A DNA stretch of 18,561 nt from Euryarchaeota archaeon UBA86. Its GTDB lineage: Archaea > Thermoplasmatota > Poseidoniia > Poseidoniales > Thalassarchaeaceae. Position numbers and translations under genes: made by a program. Location: assembly GCA_002503055.1 (NCBI GenBank), contig DAQX01000026.1, positions 15,746-34,306 of the forward strand. Reading direction: 5' to 3'. Below, in pieces: positions 1 through 7,371 of the stretch. Position 1 is the stretch's first letter, and each line of letters begins with the position of its first letter. The notes beneath the pieces are model-generated. The model saw nothing but the letters and a program-made list of their open reading frames with translations. It did not search any database and was not told where the DNA came from.

Positions 1-3000
1 TATTGGCCATAGTGGTTCTTGTTGTACTGGCATCGGTTGGATTTGCGCTCGGGGAGATGTGGGTCCCCAATCCAAGAATGAAACTCCTAGGAGTTACTTG
101 GGTAATCATCTCAATGAAGGTACTGTATGGGCTAGCAATCGAACTCAATCGTTGGGATTACATCGGAATCGAAGCATTGGGCGTTCTTCTGCTGGCTTTG
201 GTAGTGGCCAATGTATTTGTTGCCTATCGTCATAATCACGATGCGATTGCTGCTCAGTCTACTCTTGTTCTGTTGGCAATCGGGTCGACTGTTGGCTCAG
301 TAGTCGGCGAGATTGGTGTCGCTGGCATGATACTGATCGCTACTATGCTAGTCCATGGCCTAGCTTTGCATAGGAAGTCTGGAAATCTGGCTGCTCTCGG
401 TGTGGCGGCGTCTAATCTGTGGATTGGTATGCATGCGATTACCGACGGATTCGAGCTTGGCTCATTACGTATTTTAGCTCTAGAAGACTCGTTACTACTG
501 TTCATCCTGCTGATGATTGTCTCAGCCATCAACGCTACCATGGCTGCTCTCTTCGCACGCGAGGAGAATTGGTTCTCTCAGGCGTTCAAAGCGGTCGGGC
601 TTGGTCAGCCCGGACTCTGGGGAGTCTCGGTCTCAATGGGTATGGTGGGCGCTCTAATGGCCGTTGCTTCCAGTCGCGAGGATGTGGGATACGCACTTGG
701 GATGGTATCTTTCCTAGGCGCTTGTTTCGGTGGTTCATATCTTGTTGTCAGAGGCGTAGACTCGATGCGTGTGATGGCGCCTCTAGGGATATCAACAGTC
801 CCACTAGTGACTATACTAATCCTCGGAGAGGGTTCAGGAGACCTAGTTGCATGGATTGATTCGTACGAACTGTTCACAATCTTAGCGACCATTGTGACTG
901 GATTCGTCCTATTGCGCGACCAAGATAGAGTAACTGATAGAGTACTATGGATCGGTTCTATTGTCGTACTTTCTCTGCTAGTCATACTGGTGCCTACTGA
1001 AGCCTCGGATGCTGGTGGAGACGGTGGTGCCTTACTGCTGGGGCTGCTCGCATCTATGCACATAGGAACAGCAGTACTTGCAGTCAACAGGAAGTCCCCG
1101 TCTTTGGCTGGAATCACTGTACTGCTCCCTTGGAGTTGGGTCCTAATTGAGGAGCTATCAGAGGAGACAATTAGAACGCTACTGGTTGCAAACGACAAGA
1201 TTGATCCTGGAAGTATGATTGATCTCGAGCCGTTTCCATTAGGAGCGTATCTGGTCACCGCCTGCATTCTCATGATAGTAGTCAATGTCAGGATGGGTGA
1301 AGAGGGAGTTAATCTCGCATCCAAGTTCCTCGGATTGAGTGAAGTTTCTGCGTCAATTCGAGACTCGGGTGCCCTACAACTGTGGTCAATTGGGCTATGG
1401 TTGCCAATGCTGACAATCCTAATGATGTCTCAGTTTGGTGGATTCAACGCGATTACGCTGCTGATTCTAGTCTCCATGTTGGTCGCTTTACATCTAGTGT
1501 GTGAGGTCGTGGGTGTGAGGGTTGGAGAGCCGTTGTCAATGGCTGCTATTCTGACTATATCACTGATAGCGATGCAATGGAGGAATGGTTTGTTTGTTCC
1601 ACTCTCTGTCTTGCTGTGCCTGAGTCTAATGATCCTAATGTTTGTTCGAGGTAGTTCTCGAGAAAGTCTCTACACCGGTGGGCTAGCACTGATGAGTATG
1701 CCAATCCTACTGGCTCTCTCGGGCCATAAGCCAGTACTGGAACTGGACTCAACTGACATCCTACCTGTCTTTGATTCGGCAATGCTATCGGTCGCTCTGG
1801 CTGCTGGTGTTCTAGCAATCTATCTACCTCGCTCTGGTACAATCGAGAAATTGCTCAATCCCGCTCTCGCTGCACTCTGGTTGCTAGTAATTACCTCAGC
1901 TCTAGCTTACTCGCAGGAGAATGCAACGGCGCAAGCCGCTTCTCTCACGATGTTTGCTGTGAGTTCAATATGGCTAGTGGCTAGAGGGGAGATTCGTTCC
2001 GAGCTCAAGAGCATAGCCAAGAGAGATGCAAGAATCCAGATGGCAACTGAGGCGATGAAAGTCGATGAAGGAAGTATTTCGTCATACGACCCGATTCTTG
2101 GCGAGATGGAGTCCAAGAGAAAGAAGAGTAGGGACAAGGGAGAAACTGATGACTTGGCTGAACTGTACGCTACTGATGTCAGCCACAGACCAACAGTAGT
2201 TCTGGCAATCCTAGTATTGGTACTCGGATCGGGGATTCTCATTGGACTGCTTACTGGACCGAATCCACTGCTGCTAGTGACCATTGGTATCTTCCTGACT
2301 GCACTAATCGCTATCGCTAGAGCGAGGAGTGAACGACTAGATCTCGAATTACCGCATATCTTGGGTATGGAGATGCCAATCGCATTGGCAATAGTAGGTC
2401 TAGTAGCGATTCATGTCATATCTCACTTGGGCCCAGGCAGCAGTAACAGGCAATTGCTAGACATGGCTGTTCTGATCGCCCTACTGCTCGCATTGTCTGC
2501 AATTTCACTGATCGGTAAAGATAGACTCCTGGATAGGATCCCCATCGCCCTAGATTGGATTGTTCTACCTCTGCTCGGAGGCAGGGTGCTAGGGGCGGTG
2601 ATGATTGAAGCACTTCCATTCCCGCTAACAGTCAACCCGTTCGAGGGAGACATTATGCAATGGAGACTGCCTTGGATGCTACTGGAATCTGTTCTGATAC
2701 TTTGCGTGATGACAGATATCCTAGTCGATAGAAAGAGAGTGGAGCTTGAACGAGATGACTGGAAGGGGGCCTCGGGAAGAGGAGTACGAGGTCTCTTTGT
2801 TGTCATGCTATCTTTCGGACCGGCTGGTATACTAGCAGTAGCCAGTTGCTTAGAACAGGGCTGGAGATATCGCCAACCGACTGCAGTTGGAATGGCAATT
2901 CCATCCGGACTCATTGCTCTACTATCTACTGGACCTTGGTTCGATACTTCGATTGAAATTCTGCCATTGCTCACACTAATTACTGGACTACTACTAGTGG

Positions 3001-3359
3001 CTCTATGCGCGATGACTGTTCCACTCAAGGGTGAAAAGTGGACTATGATGTTGGCAGTAAACTCGCATATGCTGCTTGTGATGTTTGCATTATTCGGATA
3101 TGCGACTTCGATAATATTGCCAGCCTTGCTAATCATGCTTTCAACTACAGTCTGGATTGTTGGTATTCTACAACTTCGTAGAGGTCTCAGAATTTGGGGC
3201 CTAGTTGATCTTATTCTGGCTGTGCTAGTTGCCTTAATCTTCGTTCAAGGTATCACTCAACCCGTTACGCTGTTGATTGCACTGATGGTAGTAGCAGCCG
3301 AGCTTGGTGTGGTTTCATGGCTGGGCCAGCGCAATGAGGAAGCGCTTCTGAGGGACTGA
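1..3359 (+). CDS. Giant polytopic membrane protein, function unknown (5' partial)
   Basis: The frame is open to the left edge and encodes at least 1118 residues. The first visible residues already form a hydrophobic helix, and no stop or convincing start precedes them, so the true N-terminus probably lies outside the window. I count about 35 hydrophobic stretches of 17-24 residues, spread over the whole length and separated by very short loops. The one large polar segment is at about residues 660-728. It is Lys/Arg/Glu-rich and probably cytoplasmic, by the positive-inside rule. No catalytic motif, transporter signature or cofactor site is recognisable. In size and helix number it resembles large multi-helix families of unknown role such as DUF2339, but I see no decisive motif for that family. 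It is followed after 42 nt by a membrane-anchored FKBP-like gene in the same direction, so a joint envelope role is possible. The coding call is secure; the function is not known. Confidence 0.85.
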   Translation, partial: LAIVVLVVLASVGFALGEMWVPNPRMKLLGVTWVIISMKVLYGLAIELNRWDYIGIEALGVLLLALVVANVFVAYRHNHDAIAAQSTLVLLAIGSTVGSVVGEIGVAGMILIATMLVHGLALHRKSGNLAALGVAASNLWIGMHAITDGFELGSLRILALEDSLLLFILLMIVSAINATMAALFAREENWFSQAFKAVGLGQPGLWGVSVSMGMVGALMAVASSREDVGYALGMVSFLGACFGGSYLVVRGVDSMRVMAPLGISTVPLVTILILGEGSGDLVAWIDSYELFTILATIVTGFVLLRDQDRVTDRVLWIGSIVVLSLLVILVPTEASDAGGDGGALLLGLLASMHIGTAVLAVNRKSPSLAGITVLLPWSWVLIEELSEETIRTLLVANDKIDPGSMIDLEPFPLGAYLVTACILMIVVNVRMGEEGVNLASKFLGLSEVSASIRDSGALQLWSIGLWLPMLTILMMSQFGGFNAITLLILVSMLVALHLVCEVVGVRVGEPLSMAAILTISLIAMQWRNGLFVPLSVLLCLSLMILMFVRGSSRESLYTGGLALMSMPILLALSGHKPVLELDSTDILPVFDSAMLSVALAAGVLAIYLPRSGTIEKLLNPALAALWLLVITSALAYSQENATAQAASLTMFAVSSIWLVARGEIRSELKSIAKRDARIQMATEAMKVDEGSISSYDPILGEMESKRKKSRDKGETDDLAELYATDVSHRPTVVLAILVLVLGSGILIGLLTGPNPLLLVTIGIFLTALIAIARARSERLDLELPHILGMEMPIALAIVGLVAIHVISHLGPGSSNRQLLDMAVLIALLLALSAISLIGKDRLLDRIPIALDWIVLPLLGGRVLGAVMIEALPFPLTVNPFEGDIMQWRLPWMLLESVLILCVMTDILVDRKRVELERDDWKGASGRGVRGLFVVMLSFGPAGILAVASCLEQGWRYRQPTAVGMAIPSGLIALLSTGPWFDTSIEILPLLTLITGLLLVALCAMTVPLKGEKWTMMLAVNSHMLLVMFALFGYATSIILPALLIMLSTTVWIVGILQLRRGLRIWGLVDLILAVLVALIFVQGITQPVTLLIALMVVAAELGVVSWLGQRNEEALLRD

Positions 3360-3401
3360 ATGTCAATCTAGACAATCCGATAGCCAATTACGCCAACCTT
3401 G

Positions 3402-4379
3402 ATGGCAGACGGTCGTCACACAGTTACTGTGACGAGGTCTTGGATATCGGATACTCCCGACGAGGTTGAGCATCCTCCGATACCTCTCGGTATCAACGAA
3501 ATGGCAGTTCCTAGAGCAACTCTGATGCTCTCCATAGGCACTGCTCTAGTACTTCTTCTGTCAGGTATCTGGGTTGGTCTCGCTGCTTGGAACTTTACTA
3601 CCGATTTGGAGGCCTCCTTCGGTCCTCCAGCAGAGGCTCTCGAAATTGATGGTAGATATGCGTGGGAGGTCGATTTATTGTTCGACACCTGTATGGCCAG
3701 AGAAGGTGACTGGCAGTGGCCAGAGAACCTCTCTGGGCAAGATGATGTATTCCTTTACCCGGGTGAGTTGCGATGTGATTGGGAACACCAAGGAGACGGT
3801 GATAGAGCCACCGTTGTTGTGCACAATAGAGGGAATGAATCAGTTGATTTGGTTCTCGAAATCATCGGTTCAGGAGTGATTTTCTCCGCTGAGGACGATA
3901 TTAGCGATGTAATCAGTCTAGAAGCAAATGAAAGCGGTTTCCGCGAAATTGAACTCACTGAGGACTTGACAGAGGGTGAATTCACCGTAGTGGCTAGTCA
4001 TCTGTCAGTAGTCAATGCTGAGGTATATCTCGATGTGGCTGTGTTCAAGGGGTCCGAGGAGAGAGAGTTGCACATCAATGATAATGATCAGATTGAGGTT
4101 CACTATGTGGTGTGGGATGCAGATACTGGCGAGCAACTCGATGAGGGTGACTTGGTTGTCACAGCCGGGGATGATCCTAGTTACATCGATGGTTTTGGGT
4201 GGTCCGCAATTGGTCTCGACATAGATAGTGATAGAGGGCTTTTGCCAGGCATCACTACGGGCACTACGCACACTACATTGCTTCCCCCAACTATTGCATA
4301 CGGAAACAATGATGGTCACGAATTGGAACACTCTTGGCTACGTTTCGAGTTGACCATCAATCGCGGCCCGATAGCCTAG
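3402..4379 (+). CDS. Membrane-anchored extracytoplasmic protein with C-terminal FKBP-like domain
   Basis: This protein has 325 residues. An N-terminal polar stretch of about 37 residues is followed by one strong transmembrane helix (about 38-62, with the run LVLLLSGIWVGLAAW), then an acidic region likely to face outside. Residues about 130-215 look like a beta-sandwich of the CARDB/Ig-like kind (TVVVHNRGNESVDLVLEI). Residues about 228-321 match the FKBP peptidyl-prolyl isomerase pattern: EVHYVVWDADTGEQLDEGD, then LLPGITTGTTHTTLLPPTIAYG and a closing strand LRFELTI. These correspond to the FKBP motifs V-x-Y, G-M-x-x-G-x-x-R-x-x-x-IPP-x-x-AYG and FEVEL. Cys97 and Cys125 could form a disulfide. 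An in-frame TTG lies directly before ATG 3402; the ATG is preferred. No Shine-Dalgarno sequence is visible. The likely role is folding or stabilisation of envelope proteins. Isomerase activity is not certain because the domain is divergent and acidic. Confidence 0.78.
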   Translation: MADGRHTVTVTRSWISDTPDEVEHPPIPLGINEMAVPRATLMLSIGTALVLLLSGIWVGLAAWNFTTDLEASFGPPAEALEIDGRYAWEVDLLFDTCMAREGDWQWPENLSGQDDVFLYPGELRCDWEHQGDGDRATVVVHNRGNESVDLVLEIIGSGVIFSAEDDISDVISLEANESGFREIELTEDLTEGEFTVVASHLSVVNAEVYLDVAVFKGSEERELHINDNDQIEVHYVVWDADTGEQLDEGDLVVTAGDDPSYIDGFGWSAIGLDIDSDRGLLPGITTGTTHTTLLPPTIAYGNNDGHELEHSWLRFELTINRGPIA

Positions 4380-4407
4380 GGGCGCGAAAGAGACTTGACT
4401 AAGTTGT

Positions 4408-4414
4408 AGGAGGG
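4408..4414 (+). promoter_or_regulatory. Shine-Dalgarno site deciding the GTG start at 4421
   Basis: The sequence TAGGAGGG lies 7 nt upstream of GTG 4421 and matches the anti-Shine-Dalgarno core. It supports a GTG start; no in-frame ATG lies close by. Confidence 0.65.
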
Positions 4415-4420
4415 CGTGAT

Positions 4421-5722
4421 GTGACAGATAGTGGTGGACATACAGCTCTCAATCCCTCTGAGGGCATTGCCAAGGAGGCAAACAAGCGTGTTGAGGCGAG
4501 TTCTGCTGGTCGCGGTGAGCCTGCGTTTCACATGACTGGTGATATGCGACGGCTCTCTACTCCTTGGTTCGTTGCCCTCGCACGCGCAGAGAGAATAGAT
4601 GGTGATTCTTTGCCCGCAGGAGTGATACTAGACGCCGCCGCTGGTTCTGGAGTCCAACTAATAGCCTATGGAAGAGAGTTGGAGCGCCCAGTACTGGGAA
4701 TTGAGAAAGATGGGAATATCGCTGTTCTGTGCGCTGCCAACATGCACATCAACTCAAAGGATGATGAGTTGCAGAGAACAATGGATAGGGTCGTAATAGG
4801 AGATGGTACTGACTCAGATGGAGCCATTACTGAGTACTGGAATAGCCTCAGAGAGGCTGGCACCCGAGCTCATCCTCCAATTGCGATGCTGCACCTCGAT
4901 CCAGCTAGGCCGATAGATGCTCAGAATCATGATATTAGCGAAATGGAGCCTTCAGTCGCATCTGTCCTGCAAGGATGGGTGGATCAACTACAGATTGGAC
5001 CGAACGGACCAGCAGTTCTACTCGACCTCTCTCCCAGACTCGGAGAGGATCAGCGAGGACTGATTGAAGCCAATGTCAGGATGGCTCTACCTGGATCGGA
5101 GTTTACTTGGGAGTGGTTAAGTCAGGGCGGTGGTCGTGTTGACCGACTGTCTCTGTGGATAGGTTCGCTGGCTTCTGAGGTAAGTCATCGCTGCGTCAGA
5201 ATGGGTAGGAAGAATGTCATCGCTGAGATTGAAGGGAATCCAGTAAATTCGGAAATTGTCGTGATGAATGAACCTCCACCATACGGTGCCCATCTGACGA
5301 TAGTGGACCCTGCGCTTGTACAAAGCGGCTTGCAAGAGTCTTGGCTCGAGCAAGTTATGCGAGAAGATTCTGGTTACAGTTGGCTCCGGTTAGAAGGTCG
5401 CAGACCGATACTAATCCACACCGATCCGCTAATCGAGGATGATGACCTTGAAGGATTCGTTGTCGCTACAGGAGAAATTGTACAACATAGGCTCAGGCCG
5501 CCAGAACTCCACACAATAGACCAGGTCGCGTCCTCAGTGGCCAAGAACGGTATTGGGAAAATTACTCTGCGATGCTCACTCGATCCGGAGGTTCATCCGA
5601 CTATCCAGCGTAGACTCGATCGTGAGCTCAAGCCAATTGAGGGCTCTAAGGGATTCATGGTTGACATTGGCTTAGAACGATCCTCTGGTACGCAAAGCCT
5701 GTATGTGGTGTGCAAAGAGTAA
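4421..5722 (+). CDS. Class I SAM-dependent methyltransferase with THUMP-like C-terminal domain
   Basis: This protein has 433 residues. The Rossmann methyltransferase motif I is GVILDAAAGSGVQLIAYG at about residues 67-84. It is followed by the acidic end of the second strand, VLGIEKD (91-97), with Asn107 in the usual helix after it. A catalytic-site-like motif, LHLDPARP, lies at about 158-163. The D-P-A-R tetrad and the later IVDPALVQSGL (about 294-303) are typical of the 'THUMP-like domain' methyltransferase family, whose members end in a small domain carrying an (E)PDPA-x-x-x-(A/S)-G signature. The substrate is unknown; RNA is plausible from the domain's resemblance to THUMP. The start is GTG 4421, supported by GGAGG at 4409-4413 with 7-nt spacing. 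The gene is separated by 41 nt from the FKBP-like gene and by a hairpin plus leader from uS13. The methyltransferase fold is confident; the subfamily is moderately so. Confidence 0.78.
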   Translation: MTDSGGHTALNPSEGIAKEANKRVEASSAGRGEPAFHMTGDMRRLSTPWFVALARAERIDGDSLPAGVILDAAAGSGVQLIAYGRELERPVLGIEKDGNIAVLCAANMHINSKDDELQRTMDRVVIGDGTDSDGAITEYWNSLREAGTRAHPPIAMLHLDPARPIDAQNHDISEMEPSVASVLQGWVDQLQIGPNGPAVLLDLSPRLGEDQRGLIEANVRMALPGSEFTWEWLSQGGGRVDRLSLWIGSLASEVSHRCVRMGRKNVIAEIEGNPVNSEIVVMNEPPPYGAHLTIVDPALVQSGLQESWLEQVMREDSGYSWLRLEGRRPILIHTDPLIEDDDLEGFVVATGEIVQHRLRPPELHTIDQVASSVAKNGIGKITLRCSLDPEVHPTIQRRLDRELKPIEGSKGFMVDIGLERSSGTQSLYVVCKE

Positions 5723-5729
5723 GTTTTGA

Positions 5730-5744
5730 CGCCCCTTTGGGGCG
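5730..5744 (+). terminator. GC-rich hairpin between the methyltransferase gene and uS13
   Basis: CGCCCC-TTT-GGGGCG is a perfect 6-bp stem with a 3-nt loop, starting 8 nt after the methyltransferase stop codon. No long T-run follows, so it may act as a processing or stability element, or as the first stem of the ribosomal leader, instead of a terminator. A closely similar hairpin core (GCCCC-CTT-GGGGC) occurs before aceE at 17234-17254. Confidence 0.45.
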
Positions 5745-5828
5745 GCCAATCGGTTCAAATAGGGAAGGTAGGTGGCGCAGATGCCCAATGGGCCACTGGG
5801 AAACCGGTGAACACGGGGGAACCGTACA
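5745..5828 (+). promoter_or_regulatory. Promoter/leader region of the uS13-uS4-uS11-rpo3 operon, with inverted repeats
   Basis: This region lies between the hairpin and the uS13 start. TTCAAATA at 5754-5761 is a weak TATA-like candidate. Downstream sequence can fold: GCCC-AAT-GGGC at 5782-5792 is extended by GTG/CAC on either side of a bulge, and ACGG-GGGAA-CCGT lies just before the start codon, occluding the purine-rich GGGGGA at 5815-5820 that would serve as Shine-Dalgarno (8-nt spacing to ATG 5829). Ribosomal operons are often autoregulated through such leaders. Here this is inference from pairing alone. Confidence 0.35.
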
Positions 5829-6290
5829 ATGCCTGAAGAAGCCGAACTAGGAGATGACTTCTCTTACATCCTGCGAATGGCGGACAGCGACATCGATGGT
5901 CTGCGACCAATTTCGATTGGATTGACTTCGATTAAGGGCATCGGTATGCGCACCTCCGAGCAAATCTGTCGCTTGGCTGGAATTGACGGTAAGACCCTAG
6001 GTGGTCACTTGAGTGACGGTGAGCAAGATCGGTTGAGGACTGCAGTAGACGATTATGCAACTACTGTACCATGGTGGTTGGTCAACCGCCAGCGTGACCT
6101 AGAGACCAATGAAGATGCTCACATCGTCGCTCTAGAAGTCAAGATGACTCGTGATGACGATATTGCAAGGATGGCGGGAGTCAAGGCATACCGCGGTATG
6201 AGGCACAGGAGTGGACACAAGGTCCGCGGACAGAGGCTGCGCTCCAATGGTAGGAGTGGCGCAACCCTGGGTGTCGAGCGCAAGAAGTGA
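5829..6290 (+). CDS. rps13: Small ribosomal subunit protein uS13
   Basis: This 153-residue protein has the uS13 architecture. The helix-two-turns-helix region with GLTSIKGIGMRTSEQICRLA (about residues 32-51) sits in the subunit head near the inter-subunit bridge. The basic C-terminal tail RGMRHRSGHKVRGQRLRSNG reaches toward the P-site tRNA. Archaeal uS13 is longer than bacterial uS13, and this length is normal; a short acidic N-terminal extension (MPEEAELGDD) precedes the core. It is the first gene of a four-gene operon uS13-uS4-uS11-rpo3, the usual archaeal order. The stop codon TGA (6288-6290) is part of the Shine-Dalgarno of uS4, which suggests translational coupling. Confidence 0.96.
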   Translation: MPEEAELGDDFSYILRMADSDIDGLRPISIGLTSIKGIGMRTSEQICRLAGIDGKTLGGHLSDGEQDRLRTAVDDYATTVPWWLVNRQRDLETNEDAHIVALEVKMTRDDDIARMAGVKAYRGMRHRSGHKVRGQRLRSNGRSGATLGVERKK

Positions 6291-6297
6291 GGTGATT
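6288..6297 (+). promoter_or_regulatory. Extended Shine-Dalgarno of uS4 overlapping the uS13 stop
   Basis: TGAGGTGATT contains GAGGTGAT, a full-length match to the complement of the archaeal 16S 3' end. Its first three bases are the uS13 stop codon. Two bases separate it from ATG 6300. The identical ten bases with identical spacing recur before rpo3. Confidence 0.8.
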
Positions 6298-6299
6298 AG

Positions 6300-6983
6300 A
6301 TGGGAGATCCAAAGTTTGCAAGACCTAAGACTAGCACTCCTACACACCCTTGGAAGCAGGCTAGGATTGAAGAGGAGCATGAGCTCAAAAGCAAGTACGG
6401 CCTGAAGAAGGTTGGAGGAATGCGAGAGATTTGGCGCGAGAAGTCTGCTCTACGCCGTCACCGAAACCAAGCAATGAAACTCATCGGTAGAGTCGATTCC
6501 AGCGAAGGGCACTTTGCTCGTGAGAAGGGCGATTTGATTGACTCACTATACCGTAAGGGACTACTAATCGAAGGTTCAGACATCGACGATGTTCTGCAAA
6601 TAGATGTCGAGCACATGCTATCTCGAAGGTTGCAGTCTGTTGTCTATTACAAAGGACTAGCCCTAACAATGCGTGCCGCTAGAAATCTAATTGTCCATGG
6701 CCACATTAGCATCGGTGACCAGAGAATGACTGTTCCCGGATATCACGTACTCAGAGAAGAAGAGGATAATATCCAGTATTCGTCCAACTCTCCTTACGCT
6801 AATCCAGAGCACCAGATGCGCAAGGATTTGGAGCAACACCGCTTGACTATGGTTTCAGAAGAGGATGAGGAGGATGTCCCTGCGCGCGACGCAGATGCTG
6901 AGTTCGTAGAGCAGATCAAGTCAGATTCAGTCAAGGCGCCTACCGTTGAGGATACTGTGCCCGACAGTGAGGGAGGCGAGTAA
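6300..6983 (+). CDS. rps4: Small ribosomal subunit protein uS4
   Basis: This 227-residue primary 16S-binding protein begins with the archaeal/eukaryotic N-terminus MGDPKFARPKTSTPTHPW. It contains the S4 RNA-binding domain at about residues 107-160 (MLSRRLQSVVYYKGLALTMRAAR, then ARNLIVHGHISIGDQRMTVPGY). The C-terminal 45 residues form a strongly acidic tail (SEEDEEDVPARDADAEF and beyond), making the protein longer than many archaeal homologues of about 170-200 residues. The start at 6300 is fixed by the extended Shine-Dalgarno overlapping the uS13 stop. uS11 begins 1 nt after its stop. In bacteria S4 represses its own alpha operon; whether it does so here is unknown. Confidence 0.95.
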   Translation: MGDPKFARPKTSTPTHPWKQARIEEEHELKSKYGLKKVGGMREIWREKSALRRHRNQAMKLIGRVDSSEGHFAREKGDLIDSLYRKGLLIEGSDIDDVLQIDVEHMLSRRLQSVVYYKGLALTMRAARNLIVHGHISIGDQRMTVPGYHVLREEEDNIQYSSNSPYANPEHQMRKDLEQHRLTMVSEEDEEDVPARDADAEFVEQIKSDSVKAPTVEDTVPDSEGGE

Positions 6984-6984
6984 G

Positions 6985-7362
6985 ATGAGGAAGGCTATCT
7001 TACACATCTACACGACTCACAACAATGTACTCATGACCGCCACCGATTTGACGGGGGCAGAGACAATTTGCAAAGTCTCGGGTGGAATGGTGACTAAGGG
7101 CGGCAGTGACTCAGGAGGTCAGTTTGCCTCGACTAGAGCCGCCGAACGAATGGCTGAGATGTTGGCTGAGAAGGAATTCACCCAAGTCATCGTCAAGTAT
7201 CGAGGTGCTGGGGGCAACCGCTCTCACAATGCACCAGGTGCAACATCTGCAATCAGAGCATTGACACGCGCCGGAGTACAAATAACTCGAATCGAGGACG
7301 TTACCCCCATAGCAACGGATGGGACGAAGAGTAAGGGAGGGCGCCGAGGGCGCCGAGTTTGA
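6985..7362 (+). CDS. rps11: Small ribosomal subunit protein uS11
   Basis: This 125-residue platform protein contains the signature ILHIYTTHNNVLMTATDLTG, then GGMVTKGG, YRGAGGNRSHNAPG and the basic C-terminus SKGGRRGRRV. A longer in-frame reading from ATG 6946 exists, but those 13 extra residues overlap the uS4 coding end and are not conserved-looking. Start 6985 gives the family's normal length and has GGGAGG at 6971-6976 spaced about 8 nt. One base separates it from the uS4 stop. Its own stop TGA is embedded in the rpo3 Shine-Dalgarno. Confidence 0.95.
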   Translation: MRKAILHIYTTHNNVLMTATDLTGAETICKVSGGMVTKGGSDSGGQFASTRAAERMAEMLAEKEFTQVIVKYRGAGGNRSHNAPGATSAIRALTRAGVQITRIEDVTPIATDGTKSKGGRRGRRV

Positions 7363-7369
7363 GGTGATT
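7360..7369 (+). promoter_or_regulatory. Extended Shine-Dalgarno of rpo3 overlapping the uS11 stop
   Basis: TGAGGTGATT again carries the upstream stop codon in its first three bases and lies two bases before ATG 7372. It is an exact repeat of the uS13/uS4 junction, consistent with termination-reinitiation coupling. Confidence 0.8.
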
Positions 7370-7371
7370 GT

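Noticed and set aside
605..1324. Long antisense reading frame of 239 codons
   Set aside because: It is opposite the membrane protein; its Ser/Thr/Ile-rich composition is what antisense of Leu/Val-rich helices gives, and it has no recognisable motif.
2423..3136. Another long antisense frame of 237 codons
   Set aside because: Same explanation: it shadows the hydrophobic plus-strand protein and has no motif or ribosome site.
5751..5760. GGTTCAAAT as a tRNA T-arm
   Set aside because: Flanking bases do not form the T stem, and no D arm or acceptor precedes it. It is more likely part of the uS13 promoter region.
6946..6984. Upstream ATG extension of uS11
   Set aside because: The extra 13 residues overlap the uS4 end in another frame and do not fit the uS11 N-terminus, which begins just before KAILHIY with a good ribosome site.
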